Notes: generated from the letters alone by a model not told the origin. Counted from the first letter of the stretch, positions 35,431 through 45,595 are shown. The stretch is 64,000 nt of DNA from Tamlana sp. I1 (GCF_015355625.1 NZ_JACLAF010000016.1:47824-111823); one strand, 5' to 3'. Program-made: numbers and translations.

Positions 35431-37665
35431 ATGAAAAATAGAATAATTCTTTTAGCCATGGCATCTTTAATGTTTGTGTCCTGTAAAGAGCAAGTTGTAG
35501 TTTCAAATACTTCCGAAGAAACAGAGTTAGCAACCTATAAAGGGAAAGAAATTAGCTTAGAAAACGATACAAAAATTGACGCGCTTATCTCGCAAATGAC
35601 TCTTGAAGAAAAAGTTGGCATGCTACATGGCAATAGCATGTTTGCAACTGGAGGTGTAGAACGATTAGGGATTCGAGAACTAAAAATGGTTGATGGTCCG
35701 CTGGGAATTCGAGAAGAAATTTCGAGAGACAGTTGGGCTGCTGCAGGTTGGGATAACGATTTTGCAACTTACTATCCAGCTGCTGGCGCCGTGGCAGCAA
35801 CCTGGAACCCAGAATTGTCATACACCTTTGGGAATAGCGTTGGGCAGGAAGCTCGCGCTCGTGGCAAGGACATGTTATTATCGCCAGCTATAAATATTAT
35901 TAGAACCCCATTGGGAGGCCGTACTTACGAGTATTTTACCGAAGACCCTTTTCTTAATAAAAAATTAGCGGTGCCTTTTGTAGTGGGATTACAAGAAAAT
36001 GATGTTATGGCTTGTGTGAAGCATTTTGCCGTGAACAACCAAGAAACCAACAGAGGAACGGTTGATGTTTTGGCCGATGAGCGCACGCTTCGTGAAATTT
36101 ATTTGCCTGCATTTAAAGCAACGGTTGTTGAAGCACATGCTCACAGTTTAATGGGGGCTTATAACAAGTTTAGAGGCGACTATTTATGTGAAAACGATTA
36201 TATGCTGAATAAAATCCTAAGAGACGAATGGGGTTTTCGAGGTGTTGTGGTGTCCGATTGGGCAGCCGTTCATAGTACGGTAAAATCTTTAAAAAATGGC
36301 TTGGATATCGAAATGGGAACACCAAAACCTTTCAATGAGTTTTTCTTAGCCGATAAATTAATTGCTGCGGCTAAAAATGGTGAGATTTCAGATGAAGAAA
36401 TTAACAAACATGTGAAACGTATTTTGCGTGTTTTATTTCAAGTGAAAGCTATGGATGGCGAAAATAGAGTAAAAGGTAGCCTTGCAACCGAAGCACATTA
36501 TAAAGACGCCTATGATATTGCTGCAGAATCTGTGGTGCTGTTAAAGAATGATAAAAACCTGTTGCCTTTAAAATTGGAAGGGGTAAAATCGATAGCTGTT
36601 ATAGGTAACAATGCTAAAAAAACGAATGCTCTAGGCGGATTTGGTGCTGGGGTTAAAACCAAAAGAGAGGTGACGCCTTTAGATGGTTTAACCAATAGAT
36701 TGCCAGAAGGCGTAAAAATTAATTATGCTGAAGGGTATTTGGAGCGCTACTCTAAAAACGAAAATGATAAAAAGGAGGAGGTGACCTTACATGGGCCATT
36801 AACTGTTGATGAACTTGATGAAGCCAAATTGAGTGAAGCTATTGAAGCGGCTAAAAATTCGGATGTGGCTATCATTTTCGCAGGATCGAACCGCGATTAT
36901 GAAACCGAAGCATCAGACAGACGGAATCTGTTTCTGCCATTTGGTCAAGAAGAACTCATTAAAAAAGTATTGGAAGTTAACCCAAACACCATAGTTGTAA
37001 TGATTGCGGGCGCCCCTTTTGATTTAACTGAAATTAAAAAAGAGGCTTCAACTTTAGTATGGAGTTGGTTTAACGGATCGGAAGGCGGTCATGTTTTGGC
37101 CGATGTAATTTTAGGAAATATCAATCCTTCAGGAAAATTACCTTGGACCATGCCAAAACGAATTGAAGACTCTCCGGCACACGCTACACATAGCTTTCCA
37201 GGCGAAGCTTCGGTAAATTATACAGAGGGAATTTTAGTAGGCTACCGTTGGTTTGATACTAAAAAAATTGAACCATTATATCCTTTTGGTTACGGGTTAT
37301 CGTACACCAGTTTTGAGTTTTCAGAATTAAAAACCAATAAAAAAGAATACGAAGTAAATGAAGTGATTGAAGTGACTTTCAACATAAAAAACACAGGAGA
37401 TCTTGACGGAAAAGAAGTGGCGCAATTGTATGTTTCAGATCCAGAATCTTATGTTGAAAAAGCCGCTCAAGAACTAAAAGGTTTCAAAAAAGTATTTGTA
37501 AAAAGCGGAGCTTCAACACAGGTTACCATACAATTGCCTGTTAAAGAATTGGCGTATTATAACGAGGTTATAAAAGAATGGTTGGTAGAACCAGGAACTT
37601 ACAAAATAAAAATAGGAAACTCTTCTAGGAACATAACCGAAGAAGTTTCAGTAAACATTAAGTAA
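35431..37665 (+). CDS. GH3 beta-glucosidase
   Basis: A 744-residue lipoprotein (lipobox MFVSC, Cys17) with the complete GH3 build: catalytic TIM barrel (about 45-340, LISQMTLEEKVGMLHG, RGKDMLLSPAINIIRTPLGGRTYEYFTEDP, CVKHFAVNNQETNRG), nucleophile Asp276 in VVSDWAAVH, the alpha/beta sandwich (about 380-600) and a fibronectin III-like domain at the C-terminus (about 655-740). In this setting it should release glucose from the backbone ends after alpha-xylosidase action, as BoGH3A/B do. Fully periplasmic or outer-membrane-bound. Its position just after GH31 fits the alternating exo-attack of these two enzymes. Confidence 0.93.
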   Translation: MKNRIILLAMASLMFVSCKEQVVVSNTSEETELATYKGKEISLENDTKIDALISQMTLEEKVGMLHGNSMFATGGVERLGIRELKMVDGPLGIREEISRDSWAAAGWDNDFATYYPAAGAVAATWNPELSYTFGNSVGQEARARGKDMLLSPAINIIRTPLGGRTYEYFTEDPFLNKKLAVPFVVGLQENDVMACVKHFAVNNQETNRGTVDVLADERTLREIYLPAFKATVVEAHAHSLMGAYNKFRGDYLCENDYMLNKILRDEWGFRGVVVSDWAAVHSTVKSLKNGLDIEMGTPKPFNEFFLADKLIAAAKNGEISDEEINKHVKRILRVLFQVKAMDGENRVKGSLATEAHYKDAYDIAAESVVLLKNDKNLLPLKLEGVKSIAVIGNNAKKTNALGGFGAGVKTKREVTPLDGLTNRLPEGVKINYAEGYLERYSKNENDKKEEVTLHGPLTVDELDEAKLSEAIEAAKNSDVAIIFAGSNRDYETEASDRRNLFLPFGQEELIKKVLEVNPNTIVVMIAGAPFDLTEIKKEASTLVWSWFNGSEGGHVLADVILGNINPSGKLPWTMPKRIEDSPAHATHSFPGEASVNYTEGILVGYRWFDTKKIEPLYPFGYGLSYTSFEFSELKTNKKEYEVNEVIEVTFNIKNTGDLDGKEVAQLYVSDPESYVEKAAQELKGFKKVFVKSGASTQVTIQLPVKELAYYNEVIKEWLVEPGTYKIKIGNSSRNITEEVSVNIK

Positions 37666-37682
37666 TCAATTCGGAATATAAC

Positions 37683-39206
37683 ATGAAAACAATAAACATT
37701 AAATTCGTAATTACTGCATTTGTCCTTTTTATTCAAATGGGCGTGTTGTCTTGCAATTCAGAATCTTCTTCAGATGATGTGCCAGACAAAGAGGAGGAAG
37801 TGATTAATACCCTTACTGTAGATAAAACTGCAATAGATTTGGAAAGCATAGAAAGTAGTGCAGATATTAGCATTACAACCGATGTTGATACCTGGGTAAT
37901 TAGTAGTTCTGGAACCAGTTGGATTACTTTAAGTGAAACCTCAGGAACTTCTGGAACCAGTACGGTAAAAATTACAGCCTCCGAAAACATAAGCATTCAA
38001 GGGCGCTCTGCGGTAATAACCGTAAACGCTAATAATGTTGATGCGGTTAAAATTACGGTTTCTCAGGCAGGAGCATCTTCGGCTAATGGTATATATCCAG
38101 ATTATAATACCAACCCCATCGCTGCCGATCCTACGGGAATGAGCAGTACCGCAGAAGAAATTGCTGCTAAAATTTCATTAGGTTGGAATATAGGGAATAC
38201 TCTCGAAGCTACTGGAGGCGAAACCGCTTGGGGAAATCCAATGGTAACTAAGCAACTCATCGACTTGGTTAAGGCGAATGGGTTTAATTCCATACGTATT
38301 CCTTGTGCTTGGGATCAATATCTAGAAGATGTTGATAACGCAAAAATTAAAGAAAGTTGGTTAAATCGTGTTAAGGAAGTGGTACAATACTGTGTGGATA
38401 ACGATATGTATGTGGTGTTAAATATTCACTGGGATGGTGGCTGGTTAGAACTTAATGTTAACGAAGAAAGTAAAACTCAAGTTAACGCTAAGCAAAAAGC
38501 ATACTGGGAGCAAATTGCAACACATTTTAGAGATTACGACGAGCGTTTGCTATTTGCAAGTGCCAACGAACCACATGTAGAAACTGCCGAACAAATGGCT
38601 GTTTTAAACTATTATCACCAAACTTTTATCGATGCTGTTCGTGCTACAGGAGGAAGAAATGCCTATAGAACACTAGTGGTTCAAGGCCCTTCAACAGATA
38701 TTGAAAAAACAAACAATTTAATGACAACTTTACCGACCGATTCGGCTACAGACCGTTTGATGGCAGAGGTTCATTATTATACACCATACCAGTTCGCTTT
38801 AATGACAGCAGATGAATCTTGGGGAAAAATGTTTTACTATTGGGGAACAAATTATCACTCAACTACTGATGCTGATCGTAATACTACTTGGGGAGAGGAA
38901 ACCGATTTAGAAAACTATTTCAAATTGATGAAAACCCAATTTGTAGATAAAGGAATTCCAGTTATTTTAGGTGAATTTGCAGCTATTAGACGTACTACTT
39001 TAACAGGCGATAATTTGCAATTACATTTAGATTCTAGAGCTTATTATTTAAAAACGGTTATACAGCAAGCTAAAGCAAATGGCTTATTACCTTATTATTG
39101 GGATGCCGGTGGATTAGGAGATCTTGGTACTGGTTTATTTGATAGAAGTAATAATTCTGTTTTCGATACTCAGGCTTTAAATGCCTTAGTTGAAGGGTTG
39201 AATTAA
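37683..39206 (+). CDS. GH5 endo-xyloglucanase with BACON domain
   Basis: A 507-residue lipoprotein (lipobox VLSC, Cys24) whose mature end CNSESSSDDVPDKEEE is acidic, the kind of signal that sends Bacteroidota lipoproteins to the cell surface. Residues about 45-132 form a BACON domain (TVDKTAIDLES...WITLSETSGTSG..VTVSQAG type), followed by a GH5 catalytic domain similar to subfamily 4 (GWNIGNTLEATGGETAWGNP, about 163-182), with acid/base Glu296 (NEP) and nucleophile Glu431 (GEF). BACON plus GH5_4 is the layout of BoGH5A, the surface endo-xyloglucanase of B. ovatus. It should start depolymerisation outside the cell. A beta-glucanase activity is the main alternative. Confidence 0.92.
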   Translation: MKTINIKFVITAFVLFIQMGVLSCNSESSSDDVPDKEEEVINTLTVDKTAIDLESIESSADISITTDVDTWVISSSGTSWITLSETSGTSGTSTVKITASENISIQGRSAVITVNANNVDAVKITVSQAGASSANGIYPDYNTNPIAADPTGMSSTAEEIAAKISLGWNIGNTLEATGGETAWGNPMVTKQLIDLVKANGFNSIRIPCAWDQYLEDVDNAKIKESWLNRVKEVVQYCVDNDMYVVLNIHWDGGWLELNVNEESKTQVNAKQKAYWEQIATHFRDYDERLLFASANEPHVETAEQMAVLNYYHQTFIDAVRATGGRNAYRTLVVQGPSTDIEKTNNLMTTLPTDSATDRLMAEVHYYTPYQFALMTADESWGKMFYYWGTNYHSTTDADRNTTWGEETDLENYFKLMKTQFVDKGIPVILGEFAAIRRTTLTGDNLQLHLDSRAYYLKTVIQQAKANGLLPYYWDAGGLGDLGTGLFDRSNNSVFDTQALNALVEGLN

Positions 39207-39225
39207 AGTTTAAAAAATAGAATTT

Positions 39226-41313
39226 ATGAAAAACCCTTATTTTCAATGTTTGATTATTTTGTTAGTAGCGTTTAGTGTACAAGCACAAAACGCTACTAAA
39301 TTTTTTCCGAAGGAAGATTTAATGGCCATCGGGATTTATTATTATCCGGAACATTGGGATAAAAGTGACTGGGAACGGGATATTAAAAATATTTCAGAAT
39401 TGGGATTTGAGTTTATCCATCTTGCCGAATTTGCTTGGATAGATATGGAGCCTCAAGAAGGTGTTTATACTTTCGGTTGGTTAGATGAGGTTATAGACTT
39501 AGCAACAAAGTATAAGTTGAAAGTTATTTTAGGCACGCCAACAGCCATTTCGCCTGTTTGGATGGGCATAAAATATCCAGAAATTTATTTAATGGGTTCA
39601 AATTATTTGCGCGCCGAACACGGTACACGTGCCCAGCAATCGCTTACGAATCCAGTTTGGCGTAGTTTTTCAAAAAAAATAATCACAGAATTAGGAAAAC
39701 GTTACGGGAAAAATCCAACGGTTATAGGATGGCAATTGGATAATGAACCAGAAGCCAAATCAGATTATAGTCCGTCGTCACAAAAGGCCTTTCAAAAGTG
39801 GTTACAAAGTAAATACGAATCGATTGAAGCTTTAAATTTTGCTTGGGGCACTGCTTTTTGGAGTCAGCGTTATAGTGATTTCAGTCAGATTAAAATCCAT
39901 AATGCCAATCATGTTGGCTGGTGGGGCACAAATCCGCACGCACTATTAGATTTTAAACGCTATTCCGCAGATGTACAAGCCGATTTTTTAGACTTTCAAG
40001 TTGAAATTCTTCGTCCGTTAATTTCAGAAAAACAGTATATAACCACAAATTACACGGCTACAACATCAACTTCAGACCCCAGGCGTACTAAAAAGTTAGA
40101 TTTTAACGCCTTTACATCGTATCCCAATAAAGGACAAGTTAATATTGGTGAAAACGGTTTCAGATTAGGTGATCCTAAAGAATTGTCTTTTGCATTAAGT
40201 TTTTATAGTCCCGAAAATCATGTTTCGGGGGTTATGGAATTGCAACCAGGGTTTGTAAATTGGGGAAACATCAATCCGTTACTTCAACCTGGCGCCTTAC
40301 GTATGTGGCTTTTCCACTGTTTTGGTGGCGATTTAGCATTTGCTTGTTCGTATCGCTACCGACAAATTAATTATAGCTCGGAACAATACCACGGCGGTAT
40401 AACAACTTTAGATGGCGTAACCTTATCGCAAGGCGGAAAGGATTATAAACAGGTTATTGATGAAATGAAAATGCTTAGGAAAGCCTATAATTCAAAAGCC
40501 AAAGCACCAAAAATATTAGAGGAAAGAAAAACTGCTTTGCTATGGAATTACGATAATTTATGGAGTATGAGTAGGCAAGGGCAAACGAGCCAATGGCACA
40601 CGCTTTCGTTTTTTCAAAAATATTTAGAAATCACAAAGTCGTTTGGAGTGGCTTCAGATATTATTTATGAAACGGACGATTTAAGTGCTTATAAAGTGGT
40701 TATAGCTCCAGCTTTCGAGCTGGTTGATGAAGTTTTAATTAAAAAATGGGAAACCTATGTGAAACAAGGCGGAAATTTAGTTTTAACGGTTAGAACAGGT
40801 GTTAAAGATAGAAACGGACATTTATTTAGGTCGGGATATGGCGAACAAATTTATCCGTTAATTGATGCTAAAATCGATTATTTCGATCAGTTATTACCGC
40901 ATATGAAGGGGACTATTTCTAGTAACCAAAAGGAATATTATTGGAACAATTGGGCAGATCTAATCAAAGCGAACAAACCAGAAAACGTTTTGGCGACGTA
41001 CACCAACCAGTTTTATGCCGGTAAAGCTGCCGTGGTTACAAATAAAATAGGAAAAGGAACCGTAACCTATATTGGGGTGGATACGGATGATGACCAATTA
41101 GAAAAGGATGTTTTAAAAGAAGTCTATAAGAACGCGAATATTAGCACCGAAAATTATCCAGAAGGTGTTTATGTGCAGTGGCGTGATGGTTTTTGGGTGG
41201 CTGTAAATTATGCTTCAACAGATTACATATTACAACTTCCAAAAAAAGCCAAAATACTAATAGGAACAAAAAATGTAACATCTGGAGGCGTAACGGTTTG
41301 GACTGAAAATTAA
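39226..41313 (+). CDS. GH42 beta-galactosidase
   Basis: A 695-residue secreted enzyme with an ordinary signal peptide (about 1-20, VAFSVQAQ), not a lipoprotein. GH42 signs: GIYYYPEHWDKSDWERDIKNISELGFEFIHLAEFAW (about 37-72), acid/base Glu174 in WQLDNEPE, nucleophile Glu338 in VMELQPG, then the trimerisation-type domain (about 420-630) with a Rossmann-like fold and a small C-terminal beta domain. In the locus it should remove beta-1,2-galactose from the xylosyl side chains. B. ovatus uses a GH2 enzyme at this step and Cellvibrio a GH35, so GH42 would be a substitution. Confidence 0.9.
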   Translation: MKNPYFQCLIILLVAFSVQAQNATKFFPKEDLMAIGIYYYPEHWDKSDWERDIKNISELGFEFIHLAEFAWIDMEPQEGVYTFGWLDEVIDLATKYKLKVILGTPTAISPVWMGIKYPEIYLMGSNYLRAEHGTRAQQSLTNPVWRSFSKKIITELGKRYGKNPTVIGWQLDNEPEAKSDYSPSSQKAFQKWLQSKYESIEALNFAWGTAFWSQRYSDFSQIKIHNANHVGWWGTNPHALLDFKRYSADVQADFLDFQVEILRPLISEKQYITTNYTATTSTSDPRRTKKLDFNAFTSYPNKGQVNIGENGFRLGDPKELSFALSFYSPENHVSGVMELQPGFVNWGNINPLLQPGALRMWLFHCFGGDLAFACSYRYRQINYSSEQYHGGITTLDGVTLSQGGKDYKQVIDEMKMLRKAYNSKAKAPKILEERKTALLWNYDNLWSMSRQGQTSQWHTLSFFQKYLEITKSFGVASDIIYETDDLSAYKVVIAPAFELVDEVLIKKWETYVKQGGNLVLTVRTGVKDRNGHLFRSGYGEQIYPLIDAKIDYFDQLLPHMKGTISSNQKEYYWNNWADLIKANKPENVLATYTNQFYAGKAAVVTNKIGKGTVTYIGVDTDDDQLEKDVLKEVYKNANISTENYPEGVYVQWRDGFWVAVNYASTDYILQLPKKAKILIGTKNVTSGGVTVWTEN

Positions 41314-41320
41314 ACTAAAA

Positions 41321-42826
41321 ATGAAAAAATCAATCTATATTTTATGTGTTGCTCTTTGTTTTTTTAGTTGTGTAAAAAACACAAAAGAACAAAAGATCGC
41401 TATAAAGCCTAAATATGAAGCAAACTGGGAATCCTTAGCTAAATATGATGAAGCTGCCGAATGGTTTAAAGACGCGAAATTCGGAATTTATGCCCATTGG
41501 GGCGTCATGTCGGTTCCAGCTTACGCCAATGATTGGTATGCAAGAAATATGCATATTGAAGGCAGCAATGAGTATAAGCATCATGTTGAAACTTACGGCG
41601 AACCTTCAAAATTTGGTTACCATGATTTTGTACCCATGTTTAAAGCCGAACATTTTAATGCACAGGTATGGGCTGATCTTTTTGAAAAATCGGGCGCTAA
41701 GTTTGCCGGTTTAGTAGCCGAACATCACGACGGTTGGTCCAATTGGGGGAGTAAAATAAACCCATGGAATGCTGTTGATAAAGGGCCAAAGCGCGATGTT
41801 TATGGAGAATTAAGTGAAGCCATTCATAAGAAAAACATGAAATTAGTGGCTTCCTTTCACATCGCTAGAAACCTTCAAATATTTAAAGAACAACCTGCAA
41901 AATGGTTAAATGATACGTCTTACTTTCCATATAATCCAAAAATGCCATCGTCTTCAGATGATCCGCTTTTAGCAAAAATGTATGGAAATATCTCAAAAGA
42001 AAAATTTAGTAACGATTGGTTGGGGCAGCTAAAAGAGGTGATTGATAATTACAGTCCAGACTTAATTTACTTCGATAGTCAAACTCAAAAGATTCCAGAG
42101 TCATATAAAAAAGAGTTTGCAGCTTATTATTTTAACGATGCAGTTGCAAAAAATAAACAAGTTGTTTTTACGCATAAAGAAGGTGAGTTCCCAAAATCGG
42201 TGAGTTTAGAGGATTTTGAAAAAGGACGTACCAACAAAATAACCAAGGATTTTTGGTTAACCGACGAAACCGTCTCGGTGGGCAGTTGGAGTTATACTAA
42301 CAATTTAGGGTTGAAAAAAACTAATGAAATTATTCATGTTTTAGCCGATGTTGTTAGCAAAAACGGAGCATTAATGCTTAATGTTTCACCTATGGCAAAT
42401 GGTATTATTCCTCAGAATCAGCAAGATATTTTATTAGAAATAGGAGCGTGGTTAAAAACCAATGGTGAAGCGATTTATGGTACCCGACCTTGGTTAGTTT
42501 TTGGAGAAGGCCCTACAAAACAAGAAAAATCGGGAATGTTTTTAGATAAAATCACTTATACGCCACAGGATGTGCGTTACACAAAAAAAGGAGATACCAT
42601 TTATGCCATTATTTTAGGGTGGCCTGGGAACGATAAGGCTATTACTTTAAGGTCTTTTACTTTCGAAATCTTGGGAGATCAAGTACCTGAAGTTAAGCAG
42701 GTTTCTGTTTTGGGTTTTAATGGATTGGTTCCTTTTGCTCAAGATAGTAAAGGTTTACACTTTTCAACACCCAACCAAAAGATTGAGGACAAGGCTTTTG
42801 TTATTAAAATTGAAACAAAATCATGA
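41321..42826 (+). CDS. GH29 alpha-L-fucosidase
   Basis: A 501-residue lipoprotein (lipobox CFFSC, Cys17) of family 29. Motifs: WFKDAKFGIYAHWGVMSVPAYANDWYARNM (about 49-78), HHDGWSNW (about 135-142) and the nucleophile Asp252 in LIYFDSQ. The FDSQ context in place of the more usual WxDG, and absence of a C-terminal carbohydrate-binding domain, suggest the more specific subfamily B-like branch. It should take off the terminal alpha-1,2-fucose of fucogalactoxyloglucan. It overlaps the next gene by 4 bases (ATGA), implying coupled translation. Confidence 0.9.
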   Translation: MKKSIYILCVALCFFSCVKNTKEQKIAIKPKYEANWESLAKYDEAAEWFKDAKFGIYAHWGVMSVPAYANDWYARNMHIEGSNEYKHHVETYGEPSKFGYHDFVPMFKAEHFNAQVWADLFEKSGAKFAGLVAEHHDGWSNWGSKINPWNAVDKGPKRDVYGELSEAIHKKNMKLVASFHIARNLQIFKEQPAKWLNDTSYFPYNPKMPSSSDDPLLAKMYGNISKEKFSNDWLGQLKEVIDNYSPDLIYFDSQTQKIPESYKKEFAAYYFNDAVAKNKQVVFTHKEGEFPKSVSLEDFEKGRTNKITKDFWLTDETVSVGSWSYTNNLGLKKTNEIIHVLADVVSKNGALMLNVSPMANGIIPQNQQDILLEIGAWLKTNGEAIYGTRPWLVFGEGPTKQEKSGMFLDKITYTPQDVRYTKKGDTIYAIILGWPGNDKAITLRSFTFEILGDQVPEVKQVSVLGFNGLVPFAQDSKGLHFSTPNQKIEDKAFVIKIETKS

Positions 42827-44781
42827 TTAAAACGAAAACTTATTTTACGGTTCTATTTTTAGCTTTATGCTTTTATTCAAACGCAGATGTTCAGCTGCCA
42901 TTGTTGTTTTCAAACGATATGGTTTTACAACGCAATAAACGAATTCCTGTTTGGGGTTGGGCTGATGCTGGCGAACAAATTGAAATTAGTTTCAACAATC
43001 AAACTCTAAAAACTAGAGCCGATAAAAACGGTGATTGGAAAGTGAATTTAAAGCCAGAAATAGCGGGTGGTCCCTATGAATTAATAGTTAGAGGGAAAAA
43101 CACAATTTTGATTTCCAATGTTTTAGTGGGCGAAGTTTGGATTTGCAGCGGGCAATCGAATATGGAATTCACGGTTGCGCAAGCCATGAATTTTGAGGAA
43201 GAAATTAAAGATTCAAATTACCCGATGATTCGTCAGTTTTATGTTGAAAATGATATGGGGTCTACTCCAAAATCAAAGTTAAAAGGCGGAAACTGGAGTG
43301 TTTGTAACCAAAATACCGTTGGTAATTTTACAGCCGTAGGTTTTTATTTTGCTAAAAAAATATATGGTGAATTAGATATTCCAATAGGCATTATAAGCAG
43401 CTCCTGGGGCGGAACCTGTGTGGAAACATGGACCAGTCGTAACGCTTTTGAAGGAAGTAATGAATTTAAAGCGATGGTTTCTAAAATTCCTAAAATTGAC
43501 TTGGATTCGCTGGCTAAAACTCAAAGAAGTGTTATTAAAAATAAAATTGAAAAAATTCAAGGTTCTAAAATTAATACAGCTCAGGAGCATACGTTTAAAA
43601 AACTTAATTTCAACGATAAGAATTGGCCAGAAATGAATGTTCCAGACCAATGGGAACATCAGCAATTAAATAATTTAGACGGAACAGTTTGGATGCGTAA
43701 GACGATTGTTATATCAAAAGCAGATGCAAATAAAGAAGCGCTTTTAGAATTAGCTAAAATCGACGACCAAGATGTTACTTATATCAATGGAGTTGAGGTA
43801 GGTACAACCAATAAATATGATGCAAAACGAAGCTATAAAGTCCCTGTTAACCTTTTAAAAGAAGGAGAGAATTGCATTGCCATCAGAATTGTTGATTATG
43901 CTGGCGGTGGTGGTATTTGGGGAGATCAAGCAGATTTAAAACTAACAACACCAAGTGGAAGTATCCCTTTGGCTGGTGCATGGAAATTTAATGTTGTCGA
44001 GGTAAAAAGCGAAGTGTCACCTAATAGTTACCCTTCCTTATTATATAATACTATGATAAATCCTTTAATTCCCTATGCCATTCAAGGGGTACTTTGGTAT
44101 CAGGGAGAAGCGAATGTAGATAGGGCAGAGCAATACAAAAAAGCTTTCCCTTTAATGATAAAAGACTGGAGAACCCAATGGCATCAAGGTGATTTTCCAT
44201 TTTATTTTGTGCAGTTGTCTTCATTTGATGAATTTGGAGGAAACAGTAACAAAGGGAGTAAATGGGCCGAACTGCGAGAAGCACAAAGTTTTACGTTACA
44301 AACCGTTGCTAATACAGGCATGGCTGTAACCATAGATGTTGGAAATGCAAAAGATATTCATCCCACAAATAAACAAGACGTTGGACTTAGGCTTTCAGCA
44401 ATAGCTTTAAATAATTTTTATGAAAAAGAACAGATTTGTAGCGGTCCAATTTTCAAATCTATAGAAGTGAAAGGCGCTAAAGTTATTATCACTTTCGATA
44501 ATTTAGGATCTGGTTTAAAAAGTACTAATGCAGATGGTTTTGTAAACGGATTTGAAATAGCGGGTGCTAACAAAGTATTTCACAAGGCTAAAGCATCCAT
44601 AATTGAAAATAAAGTAGTGCTTTATTCTGAAAATGTAGCGCATCCTATTGCTGTACATTATGGTTGGGCAGACGATGCGGGTGCATGTAACCTATATAAT
44701 ATCGATGGATTTCCTGCCTCTCCTTTTAGAACTGATAATTGGGATGGGCTTACTAAAGGGAAAAATTATACTTTGGATTAA
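42823..44781 (+). CDS. SGNH carbohydrate acetylesterase (CE20/sialate O-acetylesterase type)
   Basis: A 652-residue periplasmic esterase with a signal peptide (about 1-21). It begins with the LPLLFSNDMVLQRNKRIPVWGWA beta domain of sialate O-acetylesterase-like proteins, has the nucleophile Ser112 in CSGQSNME, a lectin-like insert (about 270-380, WMRKTIVISKADANKEA..YINGVEVG), and catalytic Asp511 and His513 in KDIHPTN. An SGNH domain split by such an insert is the arrangement of CE20, founded on a Xanthomonas enzyme that deacetylates xyloglucan oligosaccharides. In this locus it should strip acetyl groups from galactose before galactosidase acts. Annotation as sialate esterase would be misleading here. 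Confidence 0.85.
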   Translation: MIKTKTYFTVLFLALCFYSNADVQLPLLFSNDMVLQRNKRIPVWGWADAGEQIEISFNNQTLKTRADKNGDWKVNLKPEIAGGPYELIVRGKNTILISNVLVGEVWICSGQSNMEFTVAQAMNFEEEIKDSNYPMIRQFYVENDMGSTPKSKLKGGNWSVCNQNTVGNFTAVGFYFAKKIYGELDIPIGIISSSWGGTCVETWTSRNAFEGSNEFKAMVSKIPKIDLDSLAKTQRSVIKNKIEKIQGSKINTAQEHTFKKLNFNDKNWPEMNVPDQWEHQQLNNLDGTVWMRKTIVISKADANKEALLELAKIDDQDVTYINGVEVGTTNKYDAKRSYKVPVNLLKEGENCIAIRIVDYAGGGGIWGDQADLKLTTPSGSIPLAGAWKFNVVEVKSEVSPNSYPSLLYNTMINPLIPYAIQGVLWYQGEANVDRAEQYKKAFPLMIKDWRTQWHQGDFPFYFVQLSSFDEFGGNSNKGSKWAELREAQSFTLQTVANTGMAVTIDVGNAKDIHPTNKQDVGLRLSAIALNNFYEKEQICSGPIFKSIEVKGAKVIITFDNLGSGLKSTNADGFVNGFEIAGANKVFHKAKASIIENKVVLYSENVAHPIAVHYGWADDAGACNLYNIDGFPASPFRTDNWDGLTKGKNYTLD

Positions 44782-44835
44782 TAATTAAATTTATAAACCT
44801 CCTATCAAGTTAAAAATTTAAACTTCGGAAGAAAA

Positions 44836-45513
44836 TTACTCATCCAGTAAATCCGGTCGACGCGCTTTTGTACGTAAATAAGCTTGTTCTTCACGCCACT
44901 TTTCAATTTCTGGTAAATTACCACTAAAAAGCAACTCGGGTACTTTACTGCCTTTGTAATCACGAGGTTTCGTGTAAATTGGCGGGGCTAGCAAATTGTC
45001 TTGAAAAGAATCGGTTAAGGCAGAAGTTTCATTGCCCAAAACGCCCGGAATTAATCTAATAATGGCATCGCAAAGTACAGCAGCTCCTAATTCGCCGCCA
45101 GAAAGCACATAATCGCCAATAGAGATTTCGCGAGTAATAAATAAATCACGTACACGTTGATCCACACCTTTATAATGCCCACATAAAATAATAATGTTTT
45201 CTTTCATGGACAGTTGGTTGGCAATGCCTTGTTTTAAAGTTTCACCATCGGGGGTCATATAAATAACTTCGTCGTAGTCGCGATCTGCTTTTAATGCCGA
45301 AATACATTTATCAATTGGCTCAATCATCATAACCATGCCGGCGCCACCACCAAACTGAGTATCGTCAATAGATTTATAATTATCAGTAGTATAATCTCTT
45401 AAATTATGAAAATGAACTTCAACCAAACCAGCATCAATAGCACGTTTTAAAATGGAAGCATCAAAAGGACTTTTAAGTAATTCTGGTAAAACTGTTATAA
45501 TATCTATGCGCAT
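44836..45513 (-). CDS. trmD: tRNA (guanine-N1-)-methyltransferase
   Basis: TrmD methylates G37 next to the anticodon of several tRNAs, preventing frameshifts. The 225-residue protein carries the SPOUT signature: [25 protein letters not shown] start, [12 protein letters not shown] (about 52-63), [13 protein letters not shown] (about 109-121), and the trefoil-knot SAM pocket [31 protein letters not shown] (about 130-161). The catalytic Asp lies in the [10 protein letters not shown] segment. Length is near the usual 230-250. The minus-strand -7 element TATCTTTG lies at 45533-45540. It converges with the polysaccharide locus. Confidence 0.97.
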   Translation of the reverse strand: MRIDIITVLPELLKSPFDASILKRAIDAGLVEVHFHNLRDYTTDNYKSIDDTQFGGGAGMVMMIEPIDKCISALKADRDYDEVIYMTPDGETLKQGIANQLSMKENIIILCGHYKGVDQRVRDLFITREISIGDYVLSGGELGAAVLCDAIIRLIPGVLGNETSALTDSFQDNLLAPPIYTKPRDYKGSKVPELLFSGNLPEIEKWREEQAYLRTKARRPDLLDE

Positions 45514-45532
45514 AATTCAAATTAAAGAGCTG

Positions 45533-45540
45533 CAAAGATA
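45533..45540 (-). promoter_or_regulatory. -7 element of trmD
   Basis: Minus strand TATCTTTG, exact TAnnTTTG match, 19 bases before the trmD ATG at 45511-45513. Confidence 0.45.
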
Positions 45541-45595
45541 ATTTAATTGTTTGATAGTTTATCGTAGGATACTAATTCGATAGCATTCATTTGCA

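Noticed and set aside
42823..44781. Sialic acid metabolism role for the SGNH esterase
   Set aside because: No sialidase or sialic acid genes nearby; the surrounding enzymes fit xyloglucan, and the split SGNH layout fits CE20.
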